Source: CBDEFX01 sp965237635
GTDB lineage: Bacteria; Chloroflexota; Dehalococcoidia; Lucifugimonadales; CAUZJF01
Reading direction: 5' to 3'
Assembly: GCA_965237635.1 (NCBI GenBank)
Contig: CBDEFX010000002.1
Coordinates: 1,550,001 to 1,614,000 of the forward strand
Length of the DNA stretch: 64,000 bases
Of this stretch, positions 9,383-17,207 are shown in pieces; position 1 is the first letter of the stretch; every line of letters starts with the position of its first letter. The notes beneath the pieces were generated by a model. That model was given only the letters and a program-made list of their open reading frames with translations, was not told the DNA's origin and ran no database searches. The position numbers and the translations under genes are program-made.

Positions 9383-10714
9383 CTAGCCAGGTGCCAGCCG
9401 AAGCCGGCTGATCCGTTCTAGTATCCCGGTCAGCATTTCCCTGGTTACCAGCACCTCGGCAAGCTGAAACACCAGCCTCCTTGCGTGGCGTACCAGTCGC
9501 CCACCCGTCTTGATCAGCCTGGTCTGAAGACTGGTCAGAGTCCAGTGCTTCATATCCTCCGGCAACACCAGCCTTCTCATAAAGTTGCCCAGGTTGTAAG
9601 TCAGGACGAACAGCCATAGCCTCACCTGGTTGGCCACGAACTTGTGGCAGGAAAGCCGGGTCCAGTTCAGGGCGTACTTGCCCTCCTTGATCCACTGCTC
9701 CGCCATGCCACGGCCATTGTAAAAGCGGACTATCCCTTTGGGTGGATAGCTCAGGTTGGTCACGATGAAACCAACCCTGGGAAATAGCTCCCCCTGATGC
9801 CACTCTACTTTAGCTACCACTCGCCTGGGCAAGTGCCAACTCTGGGCCTGATAGGCAAAGTCATGGTAGGAGACGATAGGCTCCCGGGATGGCCATTCGG
9901 TAGGACGCTCCAGCAAGGGTTGGATCTGCTCCTGAATTACCTGATTGGCGGGAAGCCGGATGGCGTACCCGATCTTTCCTTGTTCCAGATACTCGTATAG
10001 CTCCGGCTTGGCAAAAGCAGCGTCACCCCGGAACAGCAACCGCAGTCCTTTCTTCTGGTATCCTTTCACCACCGGCTCAAGGAGTTCCTGCCAGCCATCG
10101 GCACTATGCACGTTTCCGGGTCGTAGCGTCGCTCCTTCGCAATCCCCAAACTGGTTGAACAGAAAGAGGGGATGATAGCAGACACACTCGAAGTGCCCGT
10201 TGTAGGCGGCTCCTTCCTGCTGACCATGCACTGGACTCTCCGAACTGTCCATGTCCAGAATCACTCGCCGGTGTGGAGTGTGAGCCATGGCCAGCTCCAC
10301 CCACTGGGGATTCATCAGGGCCAGCCCCTTTAGGTTGTCCTCTTGAGTCAGAGTCTCCGTCTCAAAACGGCTCATGGTGTTGGTTCTGGCGGCGTTGCGG
10401 TCTGAGCCTTGCCAGCCCACGACAACTCTCATGGCTGGGTCTTGGGAAAGGCGTTCTGCATCGTTGGTATCATCGTAGCCGGCCAAGCGGCTGTAGATGG
10501 ACTGGCGGAGCAGAGGGACCAGGTGGTGGCGGATGTTGCGGCCGGTACGGCTTTCCTGGAGATAGTCGGAGGCTATGGGGGTAAGGTCCAAGGCGTCATC
10601 CAGTTCTCGGAATGCCAGCAGTCCGGCGTCGGAGGTGATGGTGGCACCATGTAACTCCAGCCGGATTTGGGGATTGAATTGGAGCCGAAGAGAGGCCTTT
10701 TCGCGGTCACCCAT
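9383..10714 (-). CDS. IS1380-family transposase, apparently full length
   Basis: 443 aa DDE transposase. N-terminal ITSDAGLLAFRELDDAL and SIYSRLAGYDDTNDAERL are diagnostic of IS1380. Acidic residues sit in VILDMDSSESPVHGQQEG, LLFRGDAAFAKPELYE and RGMAEQWIKEGKYAL (D-D-E). The start has a strong GGAGGCACCC just upstream, conserved in the IS1380 fragment at 15835. It inserts cut-and-paste style in this family. No frameshift is visible, so this may be the only intact IS1380 in the window. Terminal repeats were not resolved by eye. Confidence 0.92.
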   Translation of the reverse strand: MGDREKASLRLQFNPQIRLELHGATITSDAGLLAFRELDDALDLTPIASDYLQESRTGRNIRHHLVPLLRQSIYSRLAGYDDTNDAERLSQDPAMRVVVGWQGSDRNAARTNTMSRFETETLTQEDNLKGLALMNPQWVELAMAHTPHRRVILDMDSSESPVHGQQEGAAYNGHFECVCYHPLFLFNQFGDCEGATLRPGNVHSADGWQELLEPVVKGYQKKGLRLLFRGDAAFAKPELYEYLEQGKIGYAIRLPANQVIQEQIQPLLERPTEWPSREPIVSYHDFAYQAQSWHLPRRVVAKVEWHQGELFPRVGFIVTNLSYPPKGIVRFYNGRGMAEQWIKEGKYALNWTRLSCHKFVANQVRLWLFVLTYNLGNFMRRLVLPEDMKHWTLTSLQTRLIKTGGRLVRHARRLVFQLAEVLVTREMLTGILERISRLRLAPG

Positions 10715-10874
10715 CGGGTGCCTCCAATGTCGGTACGCAAGTTATCTGAAATAGCCAACTTATTGCATGTATTATATCTGAAATACGGCTAAGAGATTCA
10801 TGTAACGACTAGAAAAGCAAGAAAGTTGCCTATTTACCGCATCACTTATTTGAGCCAAATGGGGAATACGGGAT

Positions 10875-11130
10875 TAGGTTAGTCTTGTGTATGATCCTAT
10901 AAGGAGGACATATGAAGACATGCCTGCTCTCAAGTACAAGGTGGAGTTGAACGAGTCGGAGCGGACACATCTCAAGCAGATGGCGAGTCGTGGGGAGACT
11001 TCGGCCCGTAAGGTCAAGCGAGCGCTGGTGTTGCTGAAGGCAGACGAAGGTCTGATCGACCGTGACATCGCCAGCGGACTCCCCTGGTTAACGGCCCGAT
11101 TCCGCTCCCGTCTAGCGGTAACCAGTGAGC
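10875..11130 (+). pseudogene. IS630-family remnant: 26-bp end plus truncated transposase N-terminus
   Basis: The 26-bp end (10875-10900, also at 7786) is followed by AAGGAGG and a start at 10920. The first ~55 residues (KYKVELNESERTHLKQM, SARKVKRALVLLKADEGL, DRDIASGL) match the N-terminal helix-turn-helix of IS630-type transposases. Homology fades around 11090-11130 and the catalytic domain is absent. The remnant lies directly upstream of the lipoprotein gene at 11192 and may have altered its promoter. Confidence 0.7.
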
Positions 11131-11191
11131 GACTCTGTGCGTCTAGACGTCTTGGGGCATCCGCCGCCACCCACAGAGAAAGGTGGACGCC

Positions 11192-12436
11192 ATGAGAAGC
11201 TATCTATCAATCACAGCGGCCGCATTGACGGTTCTCCTGCTCGCAGGCTGCAGCAAAGGGGAGAAGGCGGCTGAGACGCCGCCGCCTGCTCCCCTCGCTG
11301 AGCCGACGTCCGCTCCCGCTGAATCGACGCCGCCTGCGGCCCTTGCTGAGCCGACGCCCGGACCATTGGCATCAACACTCGAAGGGGAGGCCCTTGTCAA
11401 GTATGACAGGCTGTCCCAGGAAGATGGCCTGAACCTGGAGGCGATGGCCCGGTTTCTGGGAACCGAGATAGTGACAGAGTGGTTACTGGTCCTTGCGGGA
11501 CCGACGTCGGAACGCTTCGCATCGACACTGGGGGTTGAGGCCCGCTCCAAGCATGACGATCTGCCCCGGAAGGGGAAATGGACCTTCGAGCTCATCGCGC
11601 TCATAAGCGATGAGTTGGCAATGGACTGGCTCTCCCTTGGTTACGGTGGTTACGGGACTCCCGATGAGTTGGCGATGGACTGGCTCTCCGCTGGTATCAG
11701 GACTCCGGCGGAGGCGTTCGGCCCCTCCATTGAGAGACCGGAACAGCCGCCACTCGCGCCGGTCATAAAGAGAGACGCTCTTGTACCGTATGCAAGGCTG
11801 GGTTCTAGCGGACGTGCGGACTTCGAGTTCTTCGTGAAGGCGGTGGGGCTAGAAGCGGCAGAGGAGTCGCTTCTCCGCTACCGGGAGCGGGGGAGTGGCT
11901 TCGCTCTTTCAGGGATTTTCATGGTGCCGCTGCCGCCCCTGGACAAGTTCTTTTCTGCCGACGAGACGGCGAAGCTGGAGGCACTGGCCCCCCGCATGCG
12001 AGCCCCGTTCATCGAGAGTTGGGAGTATGGACTAAAGATACACGCCCCTAGCCCGTCCGACCCGACCGCTGAGTTGGCGTTCACCGACCCGAAGGCGTAC
12101 GTAGCCCAGAGGACGGAGGAGGAAACGAAGCTGTACAGGGAGGTGCTGATGGCGCTACCCACTGAGCTTCCTCCAATCGAGGACCTGGTCTTTGCCGAGG
12201 CCGTAGCGGAGTACGAGGAGCTGCATCCCGACGTGAAGGAGATGTTCTGGGACCAGGTGGGGGTCAGGATGTTCTTGAATCAGGTAGGGATGAGCTACGC
12301 AAGCAGGATAACGGTGGGCAAGGGAATATTTCCTCAGCTCACCGATAGCGAGATCAAGGAGATGTTCAGCTCCTTCGTCGCCTCCTGGACACGGTTTCAG
12401 GCGATGAGCTCGAAGTACCGGGACAAGGAGTCGTGA
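11192..12436 (+). CDS. Lipoprotein of unknown function with internal helical repeats
   Basis: 414 aa from the ATG at 11192 (SD AAAGGTGG); a GTG nine bases earlier is less likely. Signal peptide with lipobox LLLAGC, then a Pro/Ala/Glu-rich linker (residues ~25-60). The rest is mostly helical, with three or more diverged ~40-residue units (EALVKYDRLSQEDGLNLEAM; VEARSKHDDLPRKGKW; DALVPYARLGSSGRADFEFF) and a short tandem duplication of DELAMDWLS. I do not recognise the family. It is bounded by an IS630 remnant upstream and a phage-gene fragment 30 bp downstream, so it is likely imported or stranded. Confidence 0.75.
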   Translation: MRSYLSITAAALTVLLLAGCSKGEKAAETPPPAPLAEPTSAPAESTPPAALAEPTPGPLASTLEGEALVKYDRLSQEDGLNLEAMARFLGTEIVTEWLLVLAGPTSERFASTLGVEARSKHDDLPRKGKWTFELIALISDELAMDWLSLGYGGYGTPDELAMDWLSAGIRTPAEAFGPSIERPEQPPLAPVIKRDALVPYARLGSSGRADFEFFVKAVGLEAAEESLLRYRERGSGFALSGIFMVPLPPLDKFFSADETAKLEALAPRMRAPFIESWEYGLKIHAPSPSDPTAELAFTDPKAYVAQRTEEETKLYREVLMALPTELPPIEDLVFAEAVAEYEELHPDVKEMFWDQVGVRMFLNQVGMSYASRITVGKGIFPQLTDSEIKEMFSSFVASWTRFQAMSSKYRDKES

Positions 12437-12464
12437 GCGTCTAACCACCCCGGGTTCTGACGGC

Positions 12465-12707
12465 TCCACCAGCCTGGCGGCGCAGCTATCTGCGCTGGAG
12501 CAGCAGAGGACCTTCCTGGTCTGGTCTAGAACCAGGGACAGCAAGGCCATATCGCTGGCTGGGAGGCTCTCCAGCGTCAACTTTGACGGGCAGAACGCGC
12601 TCTTGTTCTTTCTCCTACCCGGTGAATACCAGATCAGGAGGGTGAGGACTATGGAAATTGAGCCCGGTGAGCTGACACAAGTTGACTTACTATCGGGCTG
12701 CTCGTAG
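12465..12707 (+). pseudogene. Fragment of the phage DUF3383 tail gene joined to an unrelated 3' remnant
   Basis: 12465-12602 is a 138-bp copy of 14028-14165 with four mismatches (about 97% identity) and encodes the same peptide (LAAQLSALEQQRTFLVWSR). At 12603 it switches in frame to a different tail (FFLLPGEYQIRRVRTMEIEP) that ends at TAG 12705-12707 and is followed by a terminator. The tail looks like the C-terminus of another gene whose body has been lost. No start is visible. Confidence 0.7.
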
Positions 12708-12743
12708 AATGTGAACGAAGAGATTTACAAGCGTGGCCCAAGT

Positions 12744-12779
12744 GCCCCCTGCGAATATGCAGGGGGCTTTTTGTTTTTT
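12744..12779 (+). terminator. Rho-independent terminator
   Basis: Nine-bp perfect GC-rich stem (12744-12752 with 12759-12767), 6-nt loop, followed by a T-rich run. It terminates the remnant gene ending at 12707. Confidence 0.88.
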
Positions 12780-12817
12780 GTAGGTGTATGTGGGGATGCC
12801 CAGGGTAATCAATTTCC

Positions 12818-12979
12818 ATGTCGGACTGGCTATGGACTCTCTCGTACAATCCTCTGCTGACGGTGGCCCTACTTGTGACGCATGGCACGGTACTGTACCT
12901 AATCCAGCGCCATCGCATAAAGGATACCTCTAAATACTGTGGTAAATGCGACAACTGCGGTCGAGTTGACTCTAACTGA
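12818..12979 (+). CDS. Small membrane protein with a CxxCxxC motif, probably cut by IS3
   Basis: 53 codons from the ATG at 12818: one hydrophobic segment (LLTVALLVTHGTVLYLI) followed by a basic turn and CGKCDNCG. Size and position between a phage-gene fragment and a phage tail gene suggest a phage-associated membrane protein, but no family is recognised and the SD is weak. Its TGA stop is the first three bases of the IS3 end (TGACCTGCCCCCC), so the natural protein was probably longer. Confidence 0.4.
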   Translation: MSDWLWTLSYNPLLTVALLVTHGTVLYLIQRHRIKDTSKYCGKCDNCGRVDSN

Positions 12980-13640
12980 CCTGCCCCCCAAGAACTGGTC
13001 CAGGTGTAATGTTAGTCTTGGGCCTGAAAGAAAGGGGGGTAAAGATGGCAAGGAGGAAGCATACGGCAGAGCAGATCATCAACAAGCTCAGAGAGGCGGA
13101 GGTGGCCATATCGGCAGGGAGTACGGTCGTTGAAGTCTCTCGTCAGATAGGCGTGACCCAGCAGACCTTCTACCGGTGGCGCACGGAGTACGGGGGGTTG
13201 AAGATCGACCAGGCTAGACGGCTGAAGCAACTGGAGACCGAGAACGGTCGTTTGAGGAGAGCAGTGGCTGATCTGACGTTGGACAATCAGATACTGAGAG
13301 AAGCAGCGGAGGGAAACTTCTAAGCCCTTCTCGTCGTCGCCAGTGTGTGGAGCACGTCAAGGAGATGTTCGGGGTCTCAGAGCGACGAGCCTTGCAAGGT
13401 GCTGGGCCATCGCAGGTCGACGCATCGGTATGAGCCGATACCTGGAGAGGATGAGCAGGGCTTGACCGAGGAGATCGTAGAGTTGGCCAGTTGGTATGGC
13501 AGGTACGGTTATCGCAGGGTCACCGCTCTGCTGAGGATGGGGGGTTGGGATGTGAACCACAAGAGAGTAGAGCGGATCTGGCGACGGGAAGGGCTGAAGG
13601 TTCCGGCCAAGCAGCCCAAGAGAGGACGTCTGTGGCAGCG
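12977..13640 (+). mobile_element. IS3-family element, 3'-truncated
   Basis: Starts with the IS3-type end TGACCTGCCCCCCAAG at 12977, then orfA and a broken orfB. The right part of orfB and the right end are missing; the sequence runs into the phage DUF3383 gene near 13635. Confidence 0.75.
13045..13323 (+). CDS. IS3-family transposase OrfA
   Basis: 92 aa from the ATG at 13045 (AAGGGGGGT upstream). Helix-turn-helix region RKHTAEQIINKLREAEVAI and VTQQTFYRWRTEYGG, then a leucine-zipper-like C-terminus (LKQLETENGRLRRAVADL), the standard IS3 OrfA layout. It would pair with OrfB by frameshifting, but OrfB is broken. Confidence 0.88.
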   Translation: MARRKHTAEQIINKLREAEVAISAGSTVVEVSRQIGVTQQTFYRWRTEYGGLKIDQARRLKQLETENGRLRRAVADLTLDNQILREAAEGNF

Positions 13641-13644
13641 GTGA
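13324..13644 (+). pseudogene. IS3-family transposase OrfB, frameshifted and truncated
   Basis: N-terminal OrfB sequence (RRRQCVEHVKEMFGVSERRA, then CKVLGHRRSTHRYEP, ASWYGRYGYRRVTALL, KRVERIWRREGLKVP) is recognisable, but an extra T near 13392 shifts the frame and homology ends at RGRLWQR. The whole DDE catalytic domain is missing. Confidence 0.8.
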
Positions 13645-14193
13645 GAGCGGCGGCAAGAGCGGACCTGCGGAGCGCAACGGTTGAGTTCGACCCCGTCGGA
13701 TTCTTCCGGGTGCGGCTCGGTTTCGATTCGACAAGCGGTGACCCCTACCCCATTACCGGCTTCATGGTTGACGTTGCCCAGGAGCCAGCTTCCGCTCTTG
13801 GATTGGATAGCACATCGGGGGGCGGCATCGTCCAGGGTCAAGCCTCGGAGCCCATCGAGGACGCGATGGACGCCATTAGCGGGCTGGACGATGGCTGGTA
13901 CTTCGTTACGGTGGACTCGAGCATCACCACGGGTGCAGACCTGCTCTCCCTGTCCCGGTGGGTTCAGACCAAGGCCCACATGCTGGCGTTGGATGTGGTG
14001 GACGAGGGTGTCCTGACGCCTAACGAGTCCACCAGCCTGGCGGCGCAGCTATCTGCGCTGGAGCAGCAGAGGACCTTCCTGGTCTGGTCTAGAACCAGGG
14101 ACGGCAAGGCCCTATCGCTGGCTGGGAGGCTTTCCAGCGTCAATTTTGACGGGCAGAACGCGCTCATCACGCCCAAGTTCAAGAGCCTGCCGG

Positions 14194-15399
14194 GAGGTAT
14201 CCTCAAAAAGTGTGTAAACGGTCAGGCGGTGTACCCTCTCTCTGAACAACACGGGCTCGAGGCCCAAGAGAGGAGATACACCGCCCATGAGGAAGGAAAG
14301 TACTGAGAGCAGGTCGGAGTCAAGGCCGGAGTGGGAGCAGTTGGAGGATTGGGTGCGAGGCCATGTCCAGCGGCTGATCCAGGAGTTGCTGGAGGAAGAG
14401 GTGACGGAGTTTCTAGGAAGGGCGAAGTCGGCCCGCAGGTCTGAGTCGGACAACGAGAGAGGCTATAGGAACGGATACGGCAAACCCCGAAGGCTTACGC
14501 TGAGTTCGGGAACGGTACAGCTGAGGAGGCCACGAGTCCGCAACACCGAAGAGGAGTTCGAGAGCCGGCTGCTGCCGCTGTTCGTCAACAGGACCAGGAA
14601 GGTTGCTGAGCTGATCCCCCAGTTGTACCTACATGGCCTTTCCGAAGGTGACTTCGACCTGGCGGTGCGGGGACTGCTGGGAGAAGAGGCACCGATATCG
14701 GCGAGCACGGTAGCCCGGTTGAAGGATAAGTGGAACGATGAGCTTGCCCAATGGCGCGCTAGGCCCCTGGATGACCTGGAAGTGGTGTACATGTGGGTGG
14801 ATGGAGTCTACGTCAAGGCCGGTCTTGAGCGGGAGAAGGCGGCGATCCTGGTGGTGATGGCGGCCCTGAGCGACGGAAGGAAGGTGGTGGTGAGCGCGAT
14901 TCCCGGATACAGGGAGTCCATAGAGAGCTGGTCCGATGTGCTCAGGGACATGAGGCGCCGCGGGCTGGAGTGCCCAAGACTGGTAATTGGAGACGGACAT
15001 CTGGGCATCTGGGGAGCTCTGCGCAACGTCTATCCTCAGGCGGCCGAGCAACGCTGCTGGAACCACAAGATCCTAAACGTGCTCGCCAAGCTTCCAAAGC
15101 GACAACAGGACCAGGCCAAGCTCATGCTGCGTACTATCCCCTACGCGCCGACTCGGACAGAGGCTGAGCGGCTCAGGCTTCGGACCGATGCCGCCAAGCG
15201 CTACAAGAGGGTCGATCGGGCGATAGCGGTGATCTGGAAAATGTTGATGGTCGCCGAACAGCGCTTCAGGCGTCTGAAGGCCCCTGAGTTGATCGAAGAC
15301 GTCTATCTCGGTGCACAGTATGCGGATGGAATCGCCATTGAATCAACGGCTGAGAAGGTCGCCGCCTGATGTCGTTTACACACCTATTGACGTAACCTC
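14194..15399 (+). mobile_element. IS256-family element copy 2, complete ends, internal deletion
   Basis: 1206 bp. Imperfect ends of ~28 bp (left GAGGTATCC...GTGTGTAAACG, right ...CGTTTACACAC...GGTAACCTC) flanked by the 8-bp direct repeat CCTGCCGG (14186-14193 and 15400-15407), as expected for IS256. It inserts into the DUF3383 gene. The ends look mobilisable, the transposase does not. Confidence 0.92.
14287..15369 (+). CDS. IS256-family transposase with deletion of the catalytic Glu
   Basis: 360 aa. Compared with copy 1, 162 bp (54 codons) are missing in frame between two CTCAGG hexamers (7498-7503 and 7660-7665 in copy 1). The loss removes the segment containing TTNPVES, i.e. the third DDE residue. 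The Asp motifs YMWVDGVYVKAG and VIGDGHLGIWG remain. The protein is probably made but catalytically dead. The C-terminus (YLGAQYADGIAIESTAEKVA) is the only complete one among the three copies. Confidence 0.9.
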   Translation: MRKESTESRSESRPEWEQLEDWVRGHVQRLIQELLEEEVTEFLGRAKSARRSESDNERGYRNGYGKPRRLTLSSGTVQLRRPRVRNTEEEFESRLLPLFVNRTRKVAELIPQLYLHGLSEGDFDLAVRGLLGEEAPISASTVARLKDKWNDELAQWRARPLDDLEVVYMWVDGVYVKAGLEREKAAILVVMAALSDGRKVVVSAIPGYRESIESWSDVLRDMRRRGLECPRLVIGDGHLGIWGALRNVYPQAAEQRCWNHKILNVLAKLPKRQQDQAKLMLRTIPYAPTRTEAERLRLRTDAAKRYKRVDRAIAVIWKMLMVAEQRFRRLKAPELIEDVYLGAQYADGIAIESTAEKVAA

Positions 15400-15838
15400 C
15401 CTGCCGGGGACAACCCCGGACATCGTGACGACCGCTCAGAAAGAGGAGCTGGACCGGAAGTGGGTTGGGTACTACACCCGCTTCGGCCCGGATGCCATCT
15501 TTGCCGAGGGATGGACGCAAGCCGGGGACTGGATCGACGTGCGGTACTGGCTGGACTGGATCACCAAGGCTATGCAGAGCGAGGTGTACACCCTGCTCAG
15601 GCAACACCCCACGAGGGTGCCGCAGACAGCCGAGGGACTGGCCAGCATAGAGGCAGCCATCGAGCGGGTGTGTGAGGCGGGCCGCAGGAACGGCGGCATC
15701 GCTCCGGGCCGAGTGTCCGAGACGGTCGCTAACGACATACGGCTGGCCTCGAACAACCCGGCCTTCGATGGGTTCTTGGCAACGGGGTATCTGGTGGTAA
15801 TAGGCTCCATAGCAGATCAGCTACAGATACCGGCGGTA

Positions 15839-16372
15839 ATCTAATCCGGAATTACCCATATCAAACCGCCTGGGTCCAAGCAAGGTACCATCCTCGACGA
15901 GAGCCATCTTAGCCAAGATCACCCGCCGGTGAGCCGTGTGTGAGATAGCCCTGTCCACCCACTTAGCGTTCAGTCGGGCTAACCCTTCCACATTGCCGTC
16001 TTGCGTAAGTACTCCGGTCTCGAACCGGCTCATGGCGCTCGCGCTCGCTGCCGGTCTGTCAGTGTCTCGCCGTCCAACGATCACACGCATCGTCGGGTCG
16101 TCCGACAGCTGTTCAGCGTCGTTGGTATCCTCGTAGCCCGCCAGACGACTGTACACCGACTGCCTGAGCAGGTCCACCAACTGGTGCTGCACGTTACGAC
16201 CGCCCCGACTCTCCTGCAGACACTCACTCGCCGTCTCCGTCAGTCCTAGCGCATCATCCAGCTCGCGACAGGCCAGCAGCCCAGCGTCTGAGGTGATGGT
16301 AGCGCCGCGAAACTCCAGGCGGAGACGGCGGTCAAAACGGAGCGTGGCGCGGGCGTAGGTGCTTTCACCCAT
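15839..16372 (-). pseudogene. IS1380-family transposase fragment (N-terminal third)
   Basis: Homologous to the transposase at 9383 over ~150 residues (ITSDAGLLACRELDDALGL, SVYSRLAGYEDTNDAEQL, HRRVILA) but diverged. Homology stops just before the first catalytic Asp and the frame then runs into unrelated sequence beside the phage gene. Start and SD (GGAGGCACCC) are conserved. Confidence 0.85.
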
Positions 16373-16865
16373 TGGGTGCCTCCGGAGAGAGTACGGTATC
16401 CAGAACCAAAGCGGTCTATCGAGACCAGTCTAGCACTCTACCTAGCCTCAATGCTCTTGCATACTGCTACATTGGCTGGTGTGGCTACCGATTACGACAC
16501 TCCCTGTGGAGTTGATATGGGAAATGTGGGATAGGAGGATGCCCTTCTCGAACGGACGCCGCTGCTGAGCCGCGCCAGCGAGCCAAGAGACGTCGAGTCT
16601 AGGTACATTGGGTCCACCTCAAGCCTCTAACCGGGCATTTCTAGCTGTTGTCAATCGCGGACAGCATATCGCCTTCGACCGCGTTTGAACACAGCCGCCG
16701 CGGGTGGCCTGCTAGGAGCGAGACACCCGATGCCGTAGCGACGGGAGCCGCCCCTCGACTTCTCCACGACGAACACGAGGACAGAATGGCCTCCCCTGTG
16801 GAGGCCGCTCTTGTTCCCTGCGAGTCCTGGCTTTTCGGCAAATAGAGCCGTATCAAACCGCTGAT
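16373..16865. other. Noncoding stretch
   Basis: No frame with convincing codon usage, start or homology on either strand. It separates the IS1380 fragment from the 3' end of the RCC1/DUF11 gene. I see no strong hairpin or T-run terminator. Confidence 0.5.
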
Positions 16866-17207
16866 CTATGTCCATCTACGCGTCGGCCACCGACGACGCA
16901 AACCCCAGAGCACCAGTGCGGCAAAAGCCGCCGCCATGGCGACCAGGCCCCACAGCGACAGCCCAGGGAAGCCCTCAAATGGAATGACGACCGTGCGCTC
17001 GACAACCGTGTTGTTGGTCGCTATGGGGTCGGTCTCGTTCCCCGTCAGGCTGGCAGAGTTGTTGATTACGAATGGCGTGGAGGAGGCCATAATCGTGACT
17101 TCGATCGTGACCGAGGTCGTCGTACTTCTAGCCAAGTCGCCCAGGTCACAACCCACATCGTGCGGGCCGGCGGCGTAGTTGCAGCCTGGGGAGGCAGAAC
17201 CAAAGGT

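Larger units (their letters stand above)
13641..15838 (+). pseudogene. Phage tail protein (DUF3383 family), split by IS256 copy 2 and truncated
   Basis: Left part (13641-14193): GADLLSLSRWVQTKAHMLAL, TSLAAQLSALEQQRTF and LAGRLSSVNFDGQNALITPK. Right part (15400-15838): TTAQKEELDRKWVGYYTRFG, DWIDVRYWLDWITKAMQ and IEAAIERVCEAGRRNGGIAP. Together these follow the DUF3383 tail-sheath-like family of phages. Removing IS256 (14194-15399) and one 8-bp duplication gives FKSLPGTTPDIVTT in frame. The N-terminus is cut by IS3 and the last residues by an IS1380 fragment. No other clear structural phage gene is present, so this is an isolated prophage relic. Confidence 0.75.
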
